Assembly: GCA_020002185.1 (NCBI GenBank)
Contig: CM034531.1
Span: 40,654,365-40,718,364 of the forward strand
Direction: 5' to 3'
Length of the DNA stretch: 64,000 nt
Source: Paraescarpia echinospica
Taxonomy: Eukaryota > Annelida > Polychaeta > Sabellida > Siboglinidae
Positions 44,088 through 55,014 of the stretch are shown here, piece after piece. The notes under the pieces are model-generated. The model was not told the origin of the DNA, ran no database searches, and was given only the letters and a program-made list of their open reading frames with translations. Position numbers and translations under genes: made by a program. Within the stretch, counting starts at the first letter, position 1. Every line of letters starts with the position of its first letter.

Positions 44088-44425
44088 AGGATGATGTGCA
44101 TTTGGATGCACAAATCGATCGATTGCACAACTCCATTTGAAACGTAGTGATGTACATATTCCCAGCAGAAGCCACACGGAACTAATGTGGCAGAACAAAG
44201 TCAGACATATTCTTCACTACTGTGTCAGTTAACATATTGTCCTATTAATAGCACTGCTATGCATTTTGATACACAAATATATCAGATGCACACATCCATT
44301 TGAAACCCGAAGTGAGGTACAACTTCCCAGTAGATGTCGCACAGAACAGAATGGGGCAGAACAAAGTCAGACATCATCTTATGTCACGTGACCCATTGTC
44401 CAATTAATGGCAGTGTTAAGTAGAG
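44088..44425. repeat. Tandem duplication, ~170-bp period
   Basis: The two copies share CCATTTGAAAC, TTCCCAG(C/T)AGA, GGCAGAACAAAGTCAGACAT and CATTGTCC/TATTGTCC in the same order, with scattered changes. Confidence 0.85.
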
Positions 44426-44683
44426 TTCTTAAATTTCTTCTTTCCATCAGCTCAGCTATTTCCAAAGTTCCTGCAAATAAAAAAAGTTGAATTTAGGAAT
44501 CTGAGCCTAAATATGAGTTAACTAACTCAACACTGTGCAGATTAGTTCAGTTTAGATATTTGATTATGGGGCTTATCAACAAGAGAACCATGTCATGTTG
44601 ATTCAGTCAGACAAAAATCCCAATCCATTACTTTGGCCAACTTTTAAATTGCTTCTACATAACCTGCATGCATTGGTTAGATA

Positions 44684-44867
44684 CAGTGCATTCCAGATAA
44701 CTCGAACTCACATAAGTGAATTTTCGCTAAGTTAAGTCAATCTTTTCCTTGGTCCAGGGCAAAGGTCCCAGTAAGGGGACCTTCTGATAACTTTCTAGTT
44801 ATAAGAAATTCCACTTATCATTATTGTCATGGGTCCCTGGACGTTCGACCATATCCAGCGTGCACTG
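44684..44867. mobile_element. 184-bp pogo/Tigger-like MITE
   Basis: Ends CAGTGCA(TT/CG)C..GATA and TCGAAC are imperfectly inverted, flanked by TA at 44682-44683 and 44868-44869. The CAGTG...TCGAAC terminus and TTGGTCC motif resemble pogo/Tigger MITEs. Confidence 0.75.
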
Positions 44868-44869
44868 TA

Positions 44870-46073
44870 TATTTTCCATTATTCTTGCTCTAATAATTAA
44901 TGTTGTATATACTTATACATATGGCCATTCTCGTGAAAAGTGTACAGTAATGGTAAAGTAACATGTCTAAAATGTTTAATTTGTTTTTAGTGAGTACTAT
45001 TATTATCAAATGTGCTATTCACACGAAGCAGCGCAACTTGATCTGATCTATTATTATATTTTTTTTAAATATATTCATAAATAAAAACTTAATACTAGAA
45101 ATACTAAATACTAGAATCGCATCGCAAAATTCCGTGCAACATGGTATTGTGTACTTTTTAACAAACCTAAAACGTTTACATTGAATGATGACATGCCAGC
45201 CAGGTTTACTAACAATCGTAGCTGTAGCATTAAAAACAGTATGTGAACGTACGAATCTCATATTTTCATGTTTCGGTTCAAATATGTGGTGAAACGGGGA
45301 CTTTTCAAAAACGGCTGACTGGAATTTGGAAAGGCAAGACCTGGGCTGTAGACACACAGACCCGAATCCCAGATTTAGGCAAAAAAATTACATCCACGAC
45401 CAGGTTAATCCTCTTGCTAGGTTGCATATACTGATATTTTAGTCTGCATTTTCGTTCACTGCATGTAAAATACCGGACAATGCAGTTTTACTAACTAGAA
45501 ATGCGAGACTCTTGCGTAAGGCTATGTGATTTACTGTAGTAAATGCTCGACAGACTCAGTGACAGTCCCAGCGGCAGCTGACACCACGTGCGCTCGTGCT
45601 GACACCGACTGCAGCCGTCCGCGTCAGCGGACGTATAATTCTATTCTATAATTCTATCGAAACTTTACTAGGCTGACGGCATTGGGAAGCAGGATAAATA
45701 AACAATGCATATACGCTTCCTAAACTTATAAAAGATAGCTGTCAATTATACATATGTTTACAAATTGCTTATTTACAATGCCATTGCTTGACTAAAGTCA
45801 CCTCGGAATCAGACATGTTAGGTGTGTGTGACGTCAACGGTCTTCGTATGGGTCACTGCGCGTGCATGAATATTCATTATACTCGGGCTGCAGAATTAAT
45901 CATCCACGTGGCAACCAGCTCAAAATGATTCGCGTAAACACAATTGTTTATCGGCTTTTTGCGCAGATAACACCCAAATTATGCATAAACACGCAAGACA
46001 TAAGTAGCAGAGAAAGTACTTATGGGAAATTAATACGTTTTGATACGGTACACCTCGAATGTATATTAGCTTA
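44870..46073. other. Right interior of the TTAA element, non-coding
   Basis: No transposase or domain found; mildly CpG-richer at 45540-45660. CATGAATATTC occurs near both ends of the TTAA element (37348 and 45865). Confidence 0.4.
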
Positions 46074-46085
46074 CAAAGAATCCCT

Positions 46086-46145
46086 TTAACAATATTAGAT
46101 TAGGAGACTAAGAGGAGACCAAATAAGTTTTTTAAATATTAAATG
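46086..46145 (+). mobile_element. CR1-like LINE fragment, right of TTAA element
   Basis: Continues 36964-37156 (RGDQIS-like block with two frame changes) and is cut again at 46146 by the Gypsy-3 LTR. Confidence 0.75.
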
Positions 46146-46310
46146 TGTTACGATATTTACTCGGGCCTCACTGTATGGACTTTAGCATGTACAGTCAGAA
46201 TAGAGACAATAGTTCTACCAGACCAAACTTTATTAAACGTGGCTGCCGCGACCAGGGAGCGGGCTGTTATTTCACTTTCTGGGGAGACATCATTAAGTGA
46301 TATTGTTACA
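46146..46310 (-). repeat. Gypsy-3 3' LTR (165 bp)
   Basis: Bounded by TGTTACG and GTTACA; on minus it runs TGTAACA...CGTAACA and is preceded by the polypurine tract CGGGGGGAA. An AATAAA is inside on minus. Confidence 0.75.
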
Positions 46311-46775
46311 TTCCCCCCGTTTTACAAGCAACATATACTTAACCAAAACGTACTAACGTATTAAAGTAACCAACTCATTACGTCTATGAATCAGCATCAG
46401 TGCTTCGTAGTAATATAATTAAAATAAACTTGCCAAAACCTGAATGCAACATAACTGTATCACAAAACGTTTCCGCTAACACTAAACACTACATGACACA
46501 CTCTACTTCACTACAGCAGCAACACTCCTGATGTCATGCTAAAGCCAAAATGGCATGGTCCACATTCAAACGCTCAATTATGAGAATAGCACCAGACAAC
46601 ATGTCATACTCATACGAACATGGCAAACATGAACATATGGAATAGTCCGCATCATGTAAATATCATCAACTGTTCATTTATACACATCATAGTTCTTGTA
46701 TGAACACATGGATGAAGCATCCTCAAATCAACACACATGCGAGTCCGCATAAATCTAGTCTGCACTCATCAATGT

Positions 46776-47471
46776 TCAAGTAAGTATCAATAACTGTTCG
46801 TTTAAATACAACACAGTCCTTGTATTTGCTGGGTAGCTTGGACCTGTTCGTAAATTACTCAGACTTCCTGGGTGTCGTTGGGCGTACTGGAGAGCGTGGT
46901 TATGTTCGGTTGGTGTGTTTTTGTTCAACCAGTGTGTTCGACTGAATTTCAACCGGTGTGTTAGCCCGAATTGGTTCAACTGGAATGATTAGAGGATCAT
47001 TTAGGGATGGGATATCCATGGACTCCACAACCAACACATGAGGTGGTGTTTCGTGTGTTCTTAGGTGTACACGGTTGCGCCTGTACACTGTTCCCTCACT
47101 ATCTTCATTCGGACGGTATCGCCCTGATGCATATGTAGGAGATCTGTAGCAGATTTGTCATAGTACCTGGCTTGACGTCGTTGTGCCCTTTTCAGCATAC
47201 CTGTTTCATGTTGCTGTACAGACGGCCGCGACTCCATAAGACTTTGAGCTGTTGGAAGAATTGTTTTCGTCCGCCTACCTAGTAGCCTCTGTGCAGGACT
47301 ATTATCCATTCCTTGAATTGGGGTGTTGCGGCTTTTCAGCAGTGCTAAATATTGGTCATCACCAGCGCATTGGGCTTTCTTGATTATATTCTGTGCTGCA
47401 TTCACTAATGATTCCACCTTGCCGTTTGAGCGACTGTGGTGCGGAGATGTCATCTCATGTCGAATCCCCAT
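46776..47471 (-). pseudogene. pol: Gypsy-3 integrase C-terminal half
   Basis: RHEMTSPHHSRSNGKVESLV carries the catalytic Glu region (NGKVES), then RNTPIQGMDNSPAQRLLGRR, DTVRMK and a degraded tail. Frames 47061-47471, 46900-47088 and 46776-46979 are successive pieces. Confidence 0.85.
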
Positions 47472-47765
47472 TTCTCACTGAAATGTATATGCGTATATAA
47501 TCTGACTTCGTTTTTCTTTCAGTTTTCGTAGCAAGCACCCAAAACATTTGTAATGATTCCCATGTTGTATACAACTAATTAATTTAACATCATGTAAAAC
47601 AAAAGCTGCTAGAAATTGTCAACAAAGGAGAAGCATGCCTTTATAAGTAATGTTACTTCTATGCTTCTTCTTTCAAACATGTCACTCATAGGTTTTGTTT
47701 GTCTCATTCACTTGTACACTTGAATTGTTTGATTTGTTTGAATAAACGCTTTTTATTTGACTTGA
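47472..47765. other. ~290-bp non-coding insertion in Gypsy-3 integrase
   Basis: Separates FAHL from the RHEMTSP block. On plus it ends with TGAATAAACGCTTTTTATT, resembling a retroposed 3' end. Identity unknown. Confidence 0.5.
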
Positions 47766-47891
47766 CTTTAAATGAGCGAACTCGTCTGACACCAGCAGTG
47801 GACCATTGTCAATAACTACAGTGTCCGGTATTCCCATCCTAGCAAAGTGAGCGTTGAGCTTTGTGATTACTGCTTTGTAGCCAGTGCATGG
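47766..47891 (-). pseudogene. pol: Gypsy-3 integrase core, part
   Basis: GYKAVITKLNAHFARMGIPD, then VVIDNGPLLVSDEFAHL with the second catalytic Asp. The frame then enters foreign DNA at ~47765. On the other side it is cut by the mini-element. Confidence 0.85.
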
Positions 47892-48050
47892 TGTCGTGTA
47901 GGCGTTTATCATCACGTTTACGGCAGTTGAACCGGAAGTGACCTAGGGGGGTTGGGGGGAACCGGAGGATAAGGAAAGTGAGGAGAATTAAATTTGGAAG
48001 TTCAATCTGTGTCCATCTATGAATACAATATCAAGTTAGAGGACGTAACA
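47892..48050 (+). repeat. Mini-element 5' LTR
   Basis: 159 bp, differs from the 3' LTR by two G-to-A changes. Confidence 0.95.
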
Positions 48051-48072
48051 CTGGCGACGAGGATGGGATCCT

Positions 48073-48522
48073 GTGGTGGACCACGACCTACGAGACCGTG
48101 ACAGCGAGATGAAGGGCAGATCGAGAATACACGCCGACGAGCGACGAGGTGCTCGTTACTCCGAGGTAGAGACGGGTGACAGGGTGCTGGTTCAGCAAGA
48201 GAAAACCAACAAACTGAGCACACCTTTCAGCCCGAATCCACTCACCGTAGTCAGCAAAACTGGCAACAGTCTTGTGATCGAGGCTGAGGACGGGGCCCGG
48301 TACTCCCGCAACACCAGCCACGTGCGGAAGTTTCTGGAACCCGTGACCGAGAACGTCCACGACGACCGAGCAAGCGTGATGGAAGCGCCTACTCCACATA
48401 CGTCAGCTGCAGTGGTGCCATCGACGGACAACCTGAGCACGCCGATGAAGCAAGTCCTGCCTACGAGATGTCAACGCGAGAGGAGAATCCCGAAACGGTT
48501 TGAAGATTTCGTATGTGAATAG
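48073..48522 (+). pseudogene. Integrase C-terminal remnant in mini-element
   Basis: 149 open codons. RGARYSEVETGDRVLVQQEK, then NKLSTPFSPNPLTVVSKTGN and YSRNTSHVRKFLEP form the SH3-like C-terminal domain of a Gypsy integrase, then a tail ending RERRIPKRFEDFVCE. No catalytic core. The frame is still open, though it need not be translated for the element to be mobilised in trans. Confidence 0.88.
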
Positions 48523-48711
48523 ATGCCCTGCATCTCACCGCAAACATTCCTTCAATGCGAACTATGTTATATTTCATTATGAACTCTGTTATGTTACAAC
48601 AAGAACATGCGCACGTGCGGTCACTGGACACTCACAGAACGTTTAGATTTAGAGTTGCAGTAGTTAGATGTTTTTGTTAGTAGTTAGACGTTAATCTAAG
48701 AAAAGGAGGGA

Positions 48712-48870
48712 TGTCGTGTAGGCGTTTATCATCACGTTTACGGCAGTTGAACCGGAAGTGACCTAGAGGGGTTGGGGGGAACCGGAGGATAAGGAAAGTG
48801 AAGAGAATTAAATTTGGAAGTTCAATCTGTGTCCATCTATGAATACAATATCAAGTTAGAGGACGTAACA
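48712..48870 (+). repeat. Mini-element 3' LTR
   Basis: 159 bp, preceded by AGAAAAGGAGGGA. Confidence 0.95.
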
Positions 48871-48875
48871 CATGG

Positions 48876-49368
48876 TTGGTAGGTAGTCTATTTCTAAGAA
48901 GTTCGACTTGTAGTCAGTAGTGACTAAGTAGTCCTTTTCTTAGTAAGAGAACAGGTCGACGCCGATCGACCTTCTGCCATAGACGAACACATCATGGCTC
49001 ATCAGAATTTCCTTAGTCTGAGACCGTTCGAACTCACAAAAGGCTTTACACGCTTAGATGTACTCTTTTATTTCTGCATTCATGCCAGGCCAGTACACCA
49101 ACTTCATTGCTCTTTATAGGTATCCTTCAATGCCAACGTGGCCTAGGTGAACGTCCTTCTTAATTTGTGATCTCATGGATTGTGGAATCACAAGTCTTTC
49201 GCTGCGAAACACCAACCCATCAGTGGCGGCCAACTCAGCTCTGAAGTAAAGCACTGCAGGTGGCGGCACATGTGGTTTGTCGGGCCAGCCATGTTGCAGG
49301 ACAGCTGTCAGCACTCGTAGACTCACGTCTTGCTCGGTGGCATTACGAATGTCCTGGACAACATACAT
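48876..49368 (-). pseudogene. pol: Gypsy-3 integrase zinc finger and start of core
   Basis: Frame 49114-49368 holds QSMRSQIKKDVHLGHVGIEG, the first half of the H2C2 finger. Beyond it, with stops, lie a WPGMNAEIKEY block, a cysteine pair, and a GVDLF-like core start. Confidence 0.8.
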
Positions 49369-49389
49369 CTTCTCTCATGGGTAGATAAT

Positions 49390-50590
49390 TCACTGCGTGA
49401 ATATCTTCGAGCTCAGTGGTCGGTTGTTCCTGTCCAGCTGGCAGGGTGTCAGCGGGAGACATCTTCTTGCCCTCCAGATCTTTGATATCAATGTCATACA
49501 CACATCAAGTGCACGTAGGAGCATTCCCTGTAGACGCTTGGGTGATCTGTCCAGGGGTTTCTTTGTTATTGCATCAAGAGGCTTGTGGTCACTGCAAACA
49601 AAGATGGGGCGACCTAATGAACTAATGCCACATCTCAAGAGCAAAGACGACGACCAGCATCTGTTTCTCTAAAATGGCATATCTGGTCTCTGTGTCAGTC
49701 AAGGCATGACTGGCGTAAGCGATTGGTCTTCCTTTGTGAAGTAGTGCACATCCCAGGCCATAGTTGCTAGCATCACACTGAATGACCAGTTGTTTACTCG
49801 GGTCAAAGTAAGGCAGGTGCTTCAGCCAGGAGTTGTTTCAGTGTTGTGTAAACTTTCTTCTAAGTATCTCCCCACATACACGCACCATCTCGTTGTACGA
49901 GAGCAGCAATGGGACGGAATACATCAGTCAACTTGGATACGTATCTCGCCAAGCAAGTTACTGTACCTCATAGCCTCTCCACAGCTTCCCTGTCACACGG
50001 ACTCTTCATCATTAGAACAACTTCGACCTTGGATGGGTCAAGTATCAGACCATCAGCTGTGAAAACTTGGCCTAAGAACTAGATTTCATTCTCAATGAAG
50101 CGACATTTCTCACGGTTCAGTTTGATCCCACGTTCCTTGCATCTTTGGAGCATCTTCTGGATCTTGACATAGAGATCAGATTCATCAGATCCATGGATGA
50201 TAATATCATCAGCCACACAGTGAACATTCTCAAGCCCTTCCAGTGCTTGTTGCCGACGCTTTTGGAATATTTCACTGCTAACTTTCAAGCCGAAAGTTAG
50301 TCGTCGCCAACGATACCGCCCAAACGGTGTTGCGAAAGTAGTCAGTAGGCTAGATTGTTCATCCATTTCGCAATGTAGATATCCTAGTTGCAAGTCTCAC
50401 ACAGCAAATTTCTTGGAGTTCAAAAGCTTCGGAAGAATATCGTCCAGCATAGGAAGCTTGTAGTGTTCACGCTTCAGGGTTAGGTTGAATGGTCTAGGAT
50501 CAATGCAGATCCCGACAGTCCCAGAACGTTTCTTGGCCATACACATTTGGTTCACCCAATCAGTGGGTTGGTCCACTTTGACTATGACAC
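49390..50590 (-). pseudogene. pol: Gypsy-3 RT and RNase H
   Basis: Frame 50079-50393 carries TFATPFGRYRWRRLTFGLKV and HCVADDIIIHGSDES (ADD box). RNase H remains are split over frames with FVCSDHKPLDAITKKPLDR at 49390-49644. Several stops and frame changes. Confidence 0.88.
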
Positions 50591-50825
50591 CAGTGTGTTC
50601 TAGTCGGTCTAGCTCATTTTTTTACGGAACAGTTCAGTGATTCTGGTAGGGTACGAGGTGGTCTCACGACGGGTTCTGCATTTTATTTCAGAGTGAGATG
50701 AATTTTTTCACCAGGAAGCGAGCCAAGTATACTGTCGAACACTTCAGGATAGTCTTCAGTGGGTGGAGTTCGAGCAACTCCTGAAGATACAGTTTCAAAG
50801 TTATCGTAGTTTACCGTGGTGAGCT

Positions 50826-51404
50826 TCATGCATTCAGCCGCTTTACGGTGAGTAGTGGTGTCAGTTCGTCATGATCCACTATGACGTAGTCCACTTTGAA
50901 CTTGTTACCTGTAGCAGGACTTACGGTTTTAGCTCGGAACTTGCCGAGGGCTTCAGTCTTCACATTGTTCCACATCTTCAGAGTGATTGGTTCTGGGCGG
51001 ATACATTTCTCCTTTACACACCTCTTGGGCAGTATGCTGACAGTTGAACCACAGTCAATCTGCATCTTCACTGACTGCATTTGGACCAGCATGTTGCACA
51101 AAATGGGACCATCTTGTGAGTAGAGTGCGTGCAAATCGGCAATGACGCAGCTGATATCGCCAAAGCTAGCACCGGAGCTATCTGAGTCTGACCCATCTTG
51201 TACACTGTGAACTATCTTAGGGCATTGTGCGGAGCGTCTGAAATGGTTGCGGCCACTACACGTGTTACCCCATGCAGGGCAGGGTTCTTTCTTCGTGGGG
51301 TGCGTTTTACAACAGACTTTACATTTTCGGTGACAAGCAGATTTTCTCCCATCGAATGTCGACTTAGTAGTGTAGCGTCTGTATCTAGTGTCGACTCTGT
51401 TCAC
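50826..51404 (-). pseudogene. Gypsy-3 gag end and protease
   Basis: A 192-codon frame. A cysteine/histidine cluster (CKVCCKTHPTKKEPCPAWGN, CSGRNHFRRSAQC) matches the double zinc knuckle of such Gag proteins. The protease active site follows as MQIDCGSTVSILP near residue 114, where the usual DTG/DSG reads DCGS. Whether that Cys replaces the active-site Ser/Thr or is an older family variant is not clear. Confidence 0.8.
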
Positions 51405-51989
51405 TGCTTCTGTTTTATTTAGAATTTTGTTCTTCGAACTCTTGTGTGCACCGGCAGATGTCTACCGCTCTGGGTAGATCAAATTTCGATTGTGAAATGA
51501 GTTTGTTAAGTATCCTGCCACTCTTTATGCCGAGGATTTCAACACTGATTTGTATTGCTCAAACGACTCGTTTTCCTGATTGCGGGTGCTAACCTTTTAC
51601 CTTTTAAAGAATTCTTTCACTTCGCCTAAGATATGTTCGTCAAATTTTCTGATGATTTCAGCTTTTGACGTGTTCTTCTTCCGTCAAATTCATACCATTG
51701 AAGATGCGTAGTGCATCTTTCCCAATACACTATACAGTGTAGTAGAAGTGCCGTTACATATACATGTCTGGCTTAGACTTAGGCTTAACGTCGAGTCCAG
51801 ACACGATTAGATAGTTTTCCAACATAAAGCACATTTGTTACCATAACTCCCAGTTATCGACCTGATTGGTTTCCAGTTCCAATGCAGGTGGACGAGCTGC
51901 TGGGCAAGTTCACACAGATGTGATTCCGAGACCGACCTAGGGTCATCGACATTTGGAGCACTCACAGCAGGTGCCCCGACAGCGGCCAC
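51405..51989 (-). pseudogene. gag: Gypsy-3 gag N-terminal part
   Basis: Starts MAAVGAPAVSAPNVDDPRSV (51989) and continues with many stops: GLDVKPKSKPDMYM, GKDALRIFNGMNLTEEEH, KSGRILNKLISQSKFDLPRA. A normal gag order, heavily decayed. Confidence 0.75.
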
Positions 51990-52099
51990 GCTGAATTATC
52001 GTCAGAAGTATGTCAGGTTAATCAGCACAGGTCGAATCCATTTTCCGTTAGAGGAAGAGGAATTACGTCATATCGTCAAGGTCAAATATATAGGTCAAG

Positions 52100-52320
52100 G
52101 TTAAATGTCAACTGGCGCCCCTGGTGGATATTTCATTACCTAAAATAGCGCCCCTAGTGGAATTTTGATAAATGAAACAGCGTTCCTCGTGGAATTTTGT
52201 TGAACTAAAAATAGCGCCCATGGTGAAATTTTTATGAACTACAAATAGTGCCTCCTAGCGATTTTTTATGAATTAAAAACAATACCCCCAAGCGGAATTG
52301 TCATGAACTAAATAACTAGA
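52100..52320. repeat. Degenerate tandem repeats with GCGCCCC(T/C)xGTGGA motif
   Basis: Five units of about 45 bp share a (G/A)CGCCCCTAGTGGAATTTT core with a GAACTAAA-like spacer. Confidence 0.75.
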
Positions 52321-52396
52321 CCAAAGTTCTAGACCAAAGTTTGAGATATAAAAATAGGTCAAAGACGTCAATAAATATTTTTTTTTCACGTTACAA

Positions 52397-52665
52397 TTGC
52401 CGCGCGCGGGAATGACAACTTTTGTACTTTTATCGGCACGCATCAAGAGACGCTACTAGAGACGTGTCTGGATTTGTTTGTTTGCCGCGCGCGGGAACGA
52501 CGACCACACATGAAATGCGCATGCACTTTGACATTGCCGCGCGCGGGAACGATGACTTTGGTACTTTTCGGTACACATCAAGCGACGCTACTGGAGACGT
52601 GTCTGGACCTGTTTGTTTGTTTGTTACGTGCGCGAGCGAGTGCGGGAACGATGTTTTCATTGCGT
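52397..52665. repeat. CpG-rich tandem duplication
   Basis: TTGCCGCGCGCGGGAA occurs three times (52397, 52482, 52534) within a ~137-bp duplicated block that also shares GACGCTACT.GAGACGTGTC. Confidence 0.85.
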
Positions 52666-54199
52666 CATGAAAATGGCGGGAAATTGGTGAAGAATGGCGT
52701 GAAATTTTTAAAAATGACGCCATTAAATAAGAACGCGTGGTAAATTGGTCGGAATGGTAATACTTAGGTTAGTAAGCATTTTGATATTGTGCGCTTGTAT
52801 GTAGTTTTATTCAATGATGTCATTAAATAAGTACGTGTGGTAAATTGGTCAAACTGGTAGTGATTTGGTTAGCCAACATTTGCAAGAACTATATTGAAGG
52901 CCTGCTATCATCAAAGCGGTAACGAATGCTCTGTGTGTGTTGGAAGAACATCCGGGCATTTTGTTCCATGTTAAAACAGGAGCTAAATCCTACGTTAAAA
53001 GATAGGAAATTATAAGATAGGAACTTATCTGCTAAATCACTCAAACTGCCCGCTATCTGTGTAGGTATATGTAGTAAATCGTTCAAACAGGTAGTGTTTT
53101 GGACAAGACATTTGACATGTAACATTCTTTGGGATACGACATTTGCACTTACCTCAGTTGATTGCCCGGTTGCAAACTGGTTGCAAACTGTTTTGAAGTG
53201 TTATTATTCCCTCTCCGAGTCTGCACCTAGAGGCCAACAGTACTGTTTCACCATTTTATCAAGCCAGCATTTTGAACTTGTACGTATGAGTATAATTTCG
53301 TTCAACGACGTCGATAAATAAGTAAGCACGCACGATGTCGACTCTTCGTTCCTGAACAGTATTTGACAACAATTGACCGAGTAAAGAATTGGTTGCTGGG
53401 CTCTTTTTCGAAACAGTCACGTAACAACGTGAAGCGTTATGATGAACAATATATGAGTACAATAATCATCCAGTGTAGTAGTGTACCAACATTTATATAG
53501 TTTACTGTATTAGTGGTCAAGTGTACAAACTGATATTATATCGTTTTTATATATTTTTATACTGTAGTGTTTAAATTAGTGCTTCTTCGGTAAAAACCTT
53601 TCAAATCTAATTCTATCGTAAAGCTCATAATCTGGCGTCGGTGACCGAAAACGGACACATATAAACATTATGCTTGATTATAATCATATTTCTGCACATT
53701 TTACTGTATGTCTATGACATTAGACATAACAGTATATCCTACACGACACGCTATGAATAATACTAAAAATCATAACCTGGCATTGACAACCGAAAATAGG
53801 TACTTCTCTGTTAAATCAGTCAAACCAACGGCTATCTGCGTAGATACGATGGTTGTTTTTACATTACGCGCTTCCATACAGTTTTGATTTGTTCATGAAA
53901 AATGGCGGGAAATCGGTCATTAAGTAAGTACGCGTTGTAGTTCGGTTCAACTTGTAGAGTAATTCGGCTAGCCATCATTTGAAACTTGCGCGTATGTATG
54001 TAATCTCGATCAGTGACGCCATTAAATAAGTACGCTTGGTAGTTCGGATCAACTTGTAGAGTAATTAGGATAGCAAGCATTTGAAACTTGCGCGTATGTA
54101 AACAATCTCCTCCAGTTACGTCATTAAATAAGTACGTGTGGTACAGTTGCACGACCCAAACTTAGGCGTATGTGTCGTAAATTCGTGCCAGTGTAGTGC

Positions 54200-54330
54200 A
54201 TAGACATGGAGCAATGGATCAAATAGATTGGCAAAAAGGGAGCAATAGACCAAATAGACAGGTAAAAAGGGAGCAAATAGACACGTAAAAAGGGAGCAAT
54301 GGAGCAAATAGACAGGTAAAAAGGGAGAAC
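54200..54330. repeat. ~34-bp tandem array
   Basis: Four units of AAAAAGGGAGCAA(T)..CAAATAGACAGGT type just inside the left arm. Confidence 0.85.
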
Positions 54331-55012
54331 AAACCTACAAATATATTTTTAAACTTACAAATTTGCAAACTTTCACTGACAAACTTGCAAACAAACCTAC
54401 AAACATACTTTTAAACTTACAAAGTCGCAATCTTTCACTGACAAACCTGCAAACAAACGTACAAACATACTTTTAAACTTACAAAGTCGCAATCTTTCAC
54501 TGACAAACCTGTTAACAAACGTTCAAACACACTTTTAAACTTACAAAGTCGCAATCTTTCACTGACAAACCTGTTAACAAACGTACAAACACACTTTTAA
54601 ACTTACAAAGTTGCAATCTTTCACTGACAAATCTGCAAACAAACGTACAAATATACTTTTAAACTTACAAATTTGCAAACTTTCACTGACAAACTTGCAA
54701 ACAAACCTACAAACATACTTTTAAACTTTCAAAGTCGCAAATTTTCACTGACAAACCTGCAAACAAACATTCAAACATACTTTTAAACTTACAAAGTCGC
54801 AATCTTTCACTGACAAACTTGCAAACAAACGTACAAACATACTTTTAAACTTACAAAGTCGCAATCTTTCACTGACAAACCTGCAAACAAACGTACAACC
54901 ATACTTTTAAACTTACAAATTTTGAAACTTTCACTGAAAAACTTGCAAACAAATGTACAAACATACTTTTAAATTTACAACGTTGCAAACTTTCACTGAC
55001 AAACGTGCAAAC
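54331..55012. repeat. 62-bp tandem array, about 11 copies
   Basis: TTTCACTGACAAAC recurs every 62 bp (54433, 54495, 54557), with ACTTTTAAACTTACAAA between. Confidence 0.93.
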
Positions 55013-55014
55013 AA

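Larger units (their letters stand above)
37157..46085. mobile_element. TTAA-flanked TIR element (T2/Kolobok-like), 8.9 kb with nested inserts
   Basis: The 12-bp end AGGGATTCTTTG at 37157-37168 is inverted at 46074-46085, each flanked by TTAA (37153-37156, 46086-46089). Removing it restores a continuous CR1 block, which confirms the ends. TTAA plus AGGRR-type termini fit T2/Kolobok elements. No transposase frame is visible, so it is non-autonomous. It contains a LINE, the complete Gypsy-2, and a pogo-type MITE. Confidence 0.8.
47892..48870 (+). mobile_element. 979-bp non-autonomous LTR mini-element
   Basis: Two 159-bp LTRs (47892-48050, 48712-48870; TGTCGTGTAGG...GTAACA) differ at two positions. 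CATGG flanks both sides (47887-47891, 48871-48875). The interior has a primer site TGGCGACGAGGATGGGAT and polypurine tract AGAAAAGGAGGGA. It is a Gypsy deletion derivative that kept the cis signals plus the end of pol. Confidence 0.95.
46146..51989 (-). mobile_element. Gypsy-3: decayed Ty3/Gypsy element with nested insertions
   Basis: Minus-strand 3' LTR, polypurine tract, integrase, RNase H, RT, protease and gag remnants in the correct order. It is interrupted by the LTR mini-element at 47892-48870 and by ~290 bp of unrelated DNA at 47475-47765. No 5' LTR was found near 52 kb. Confidence 0.88.
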
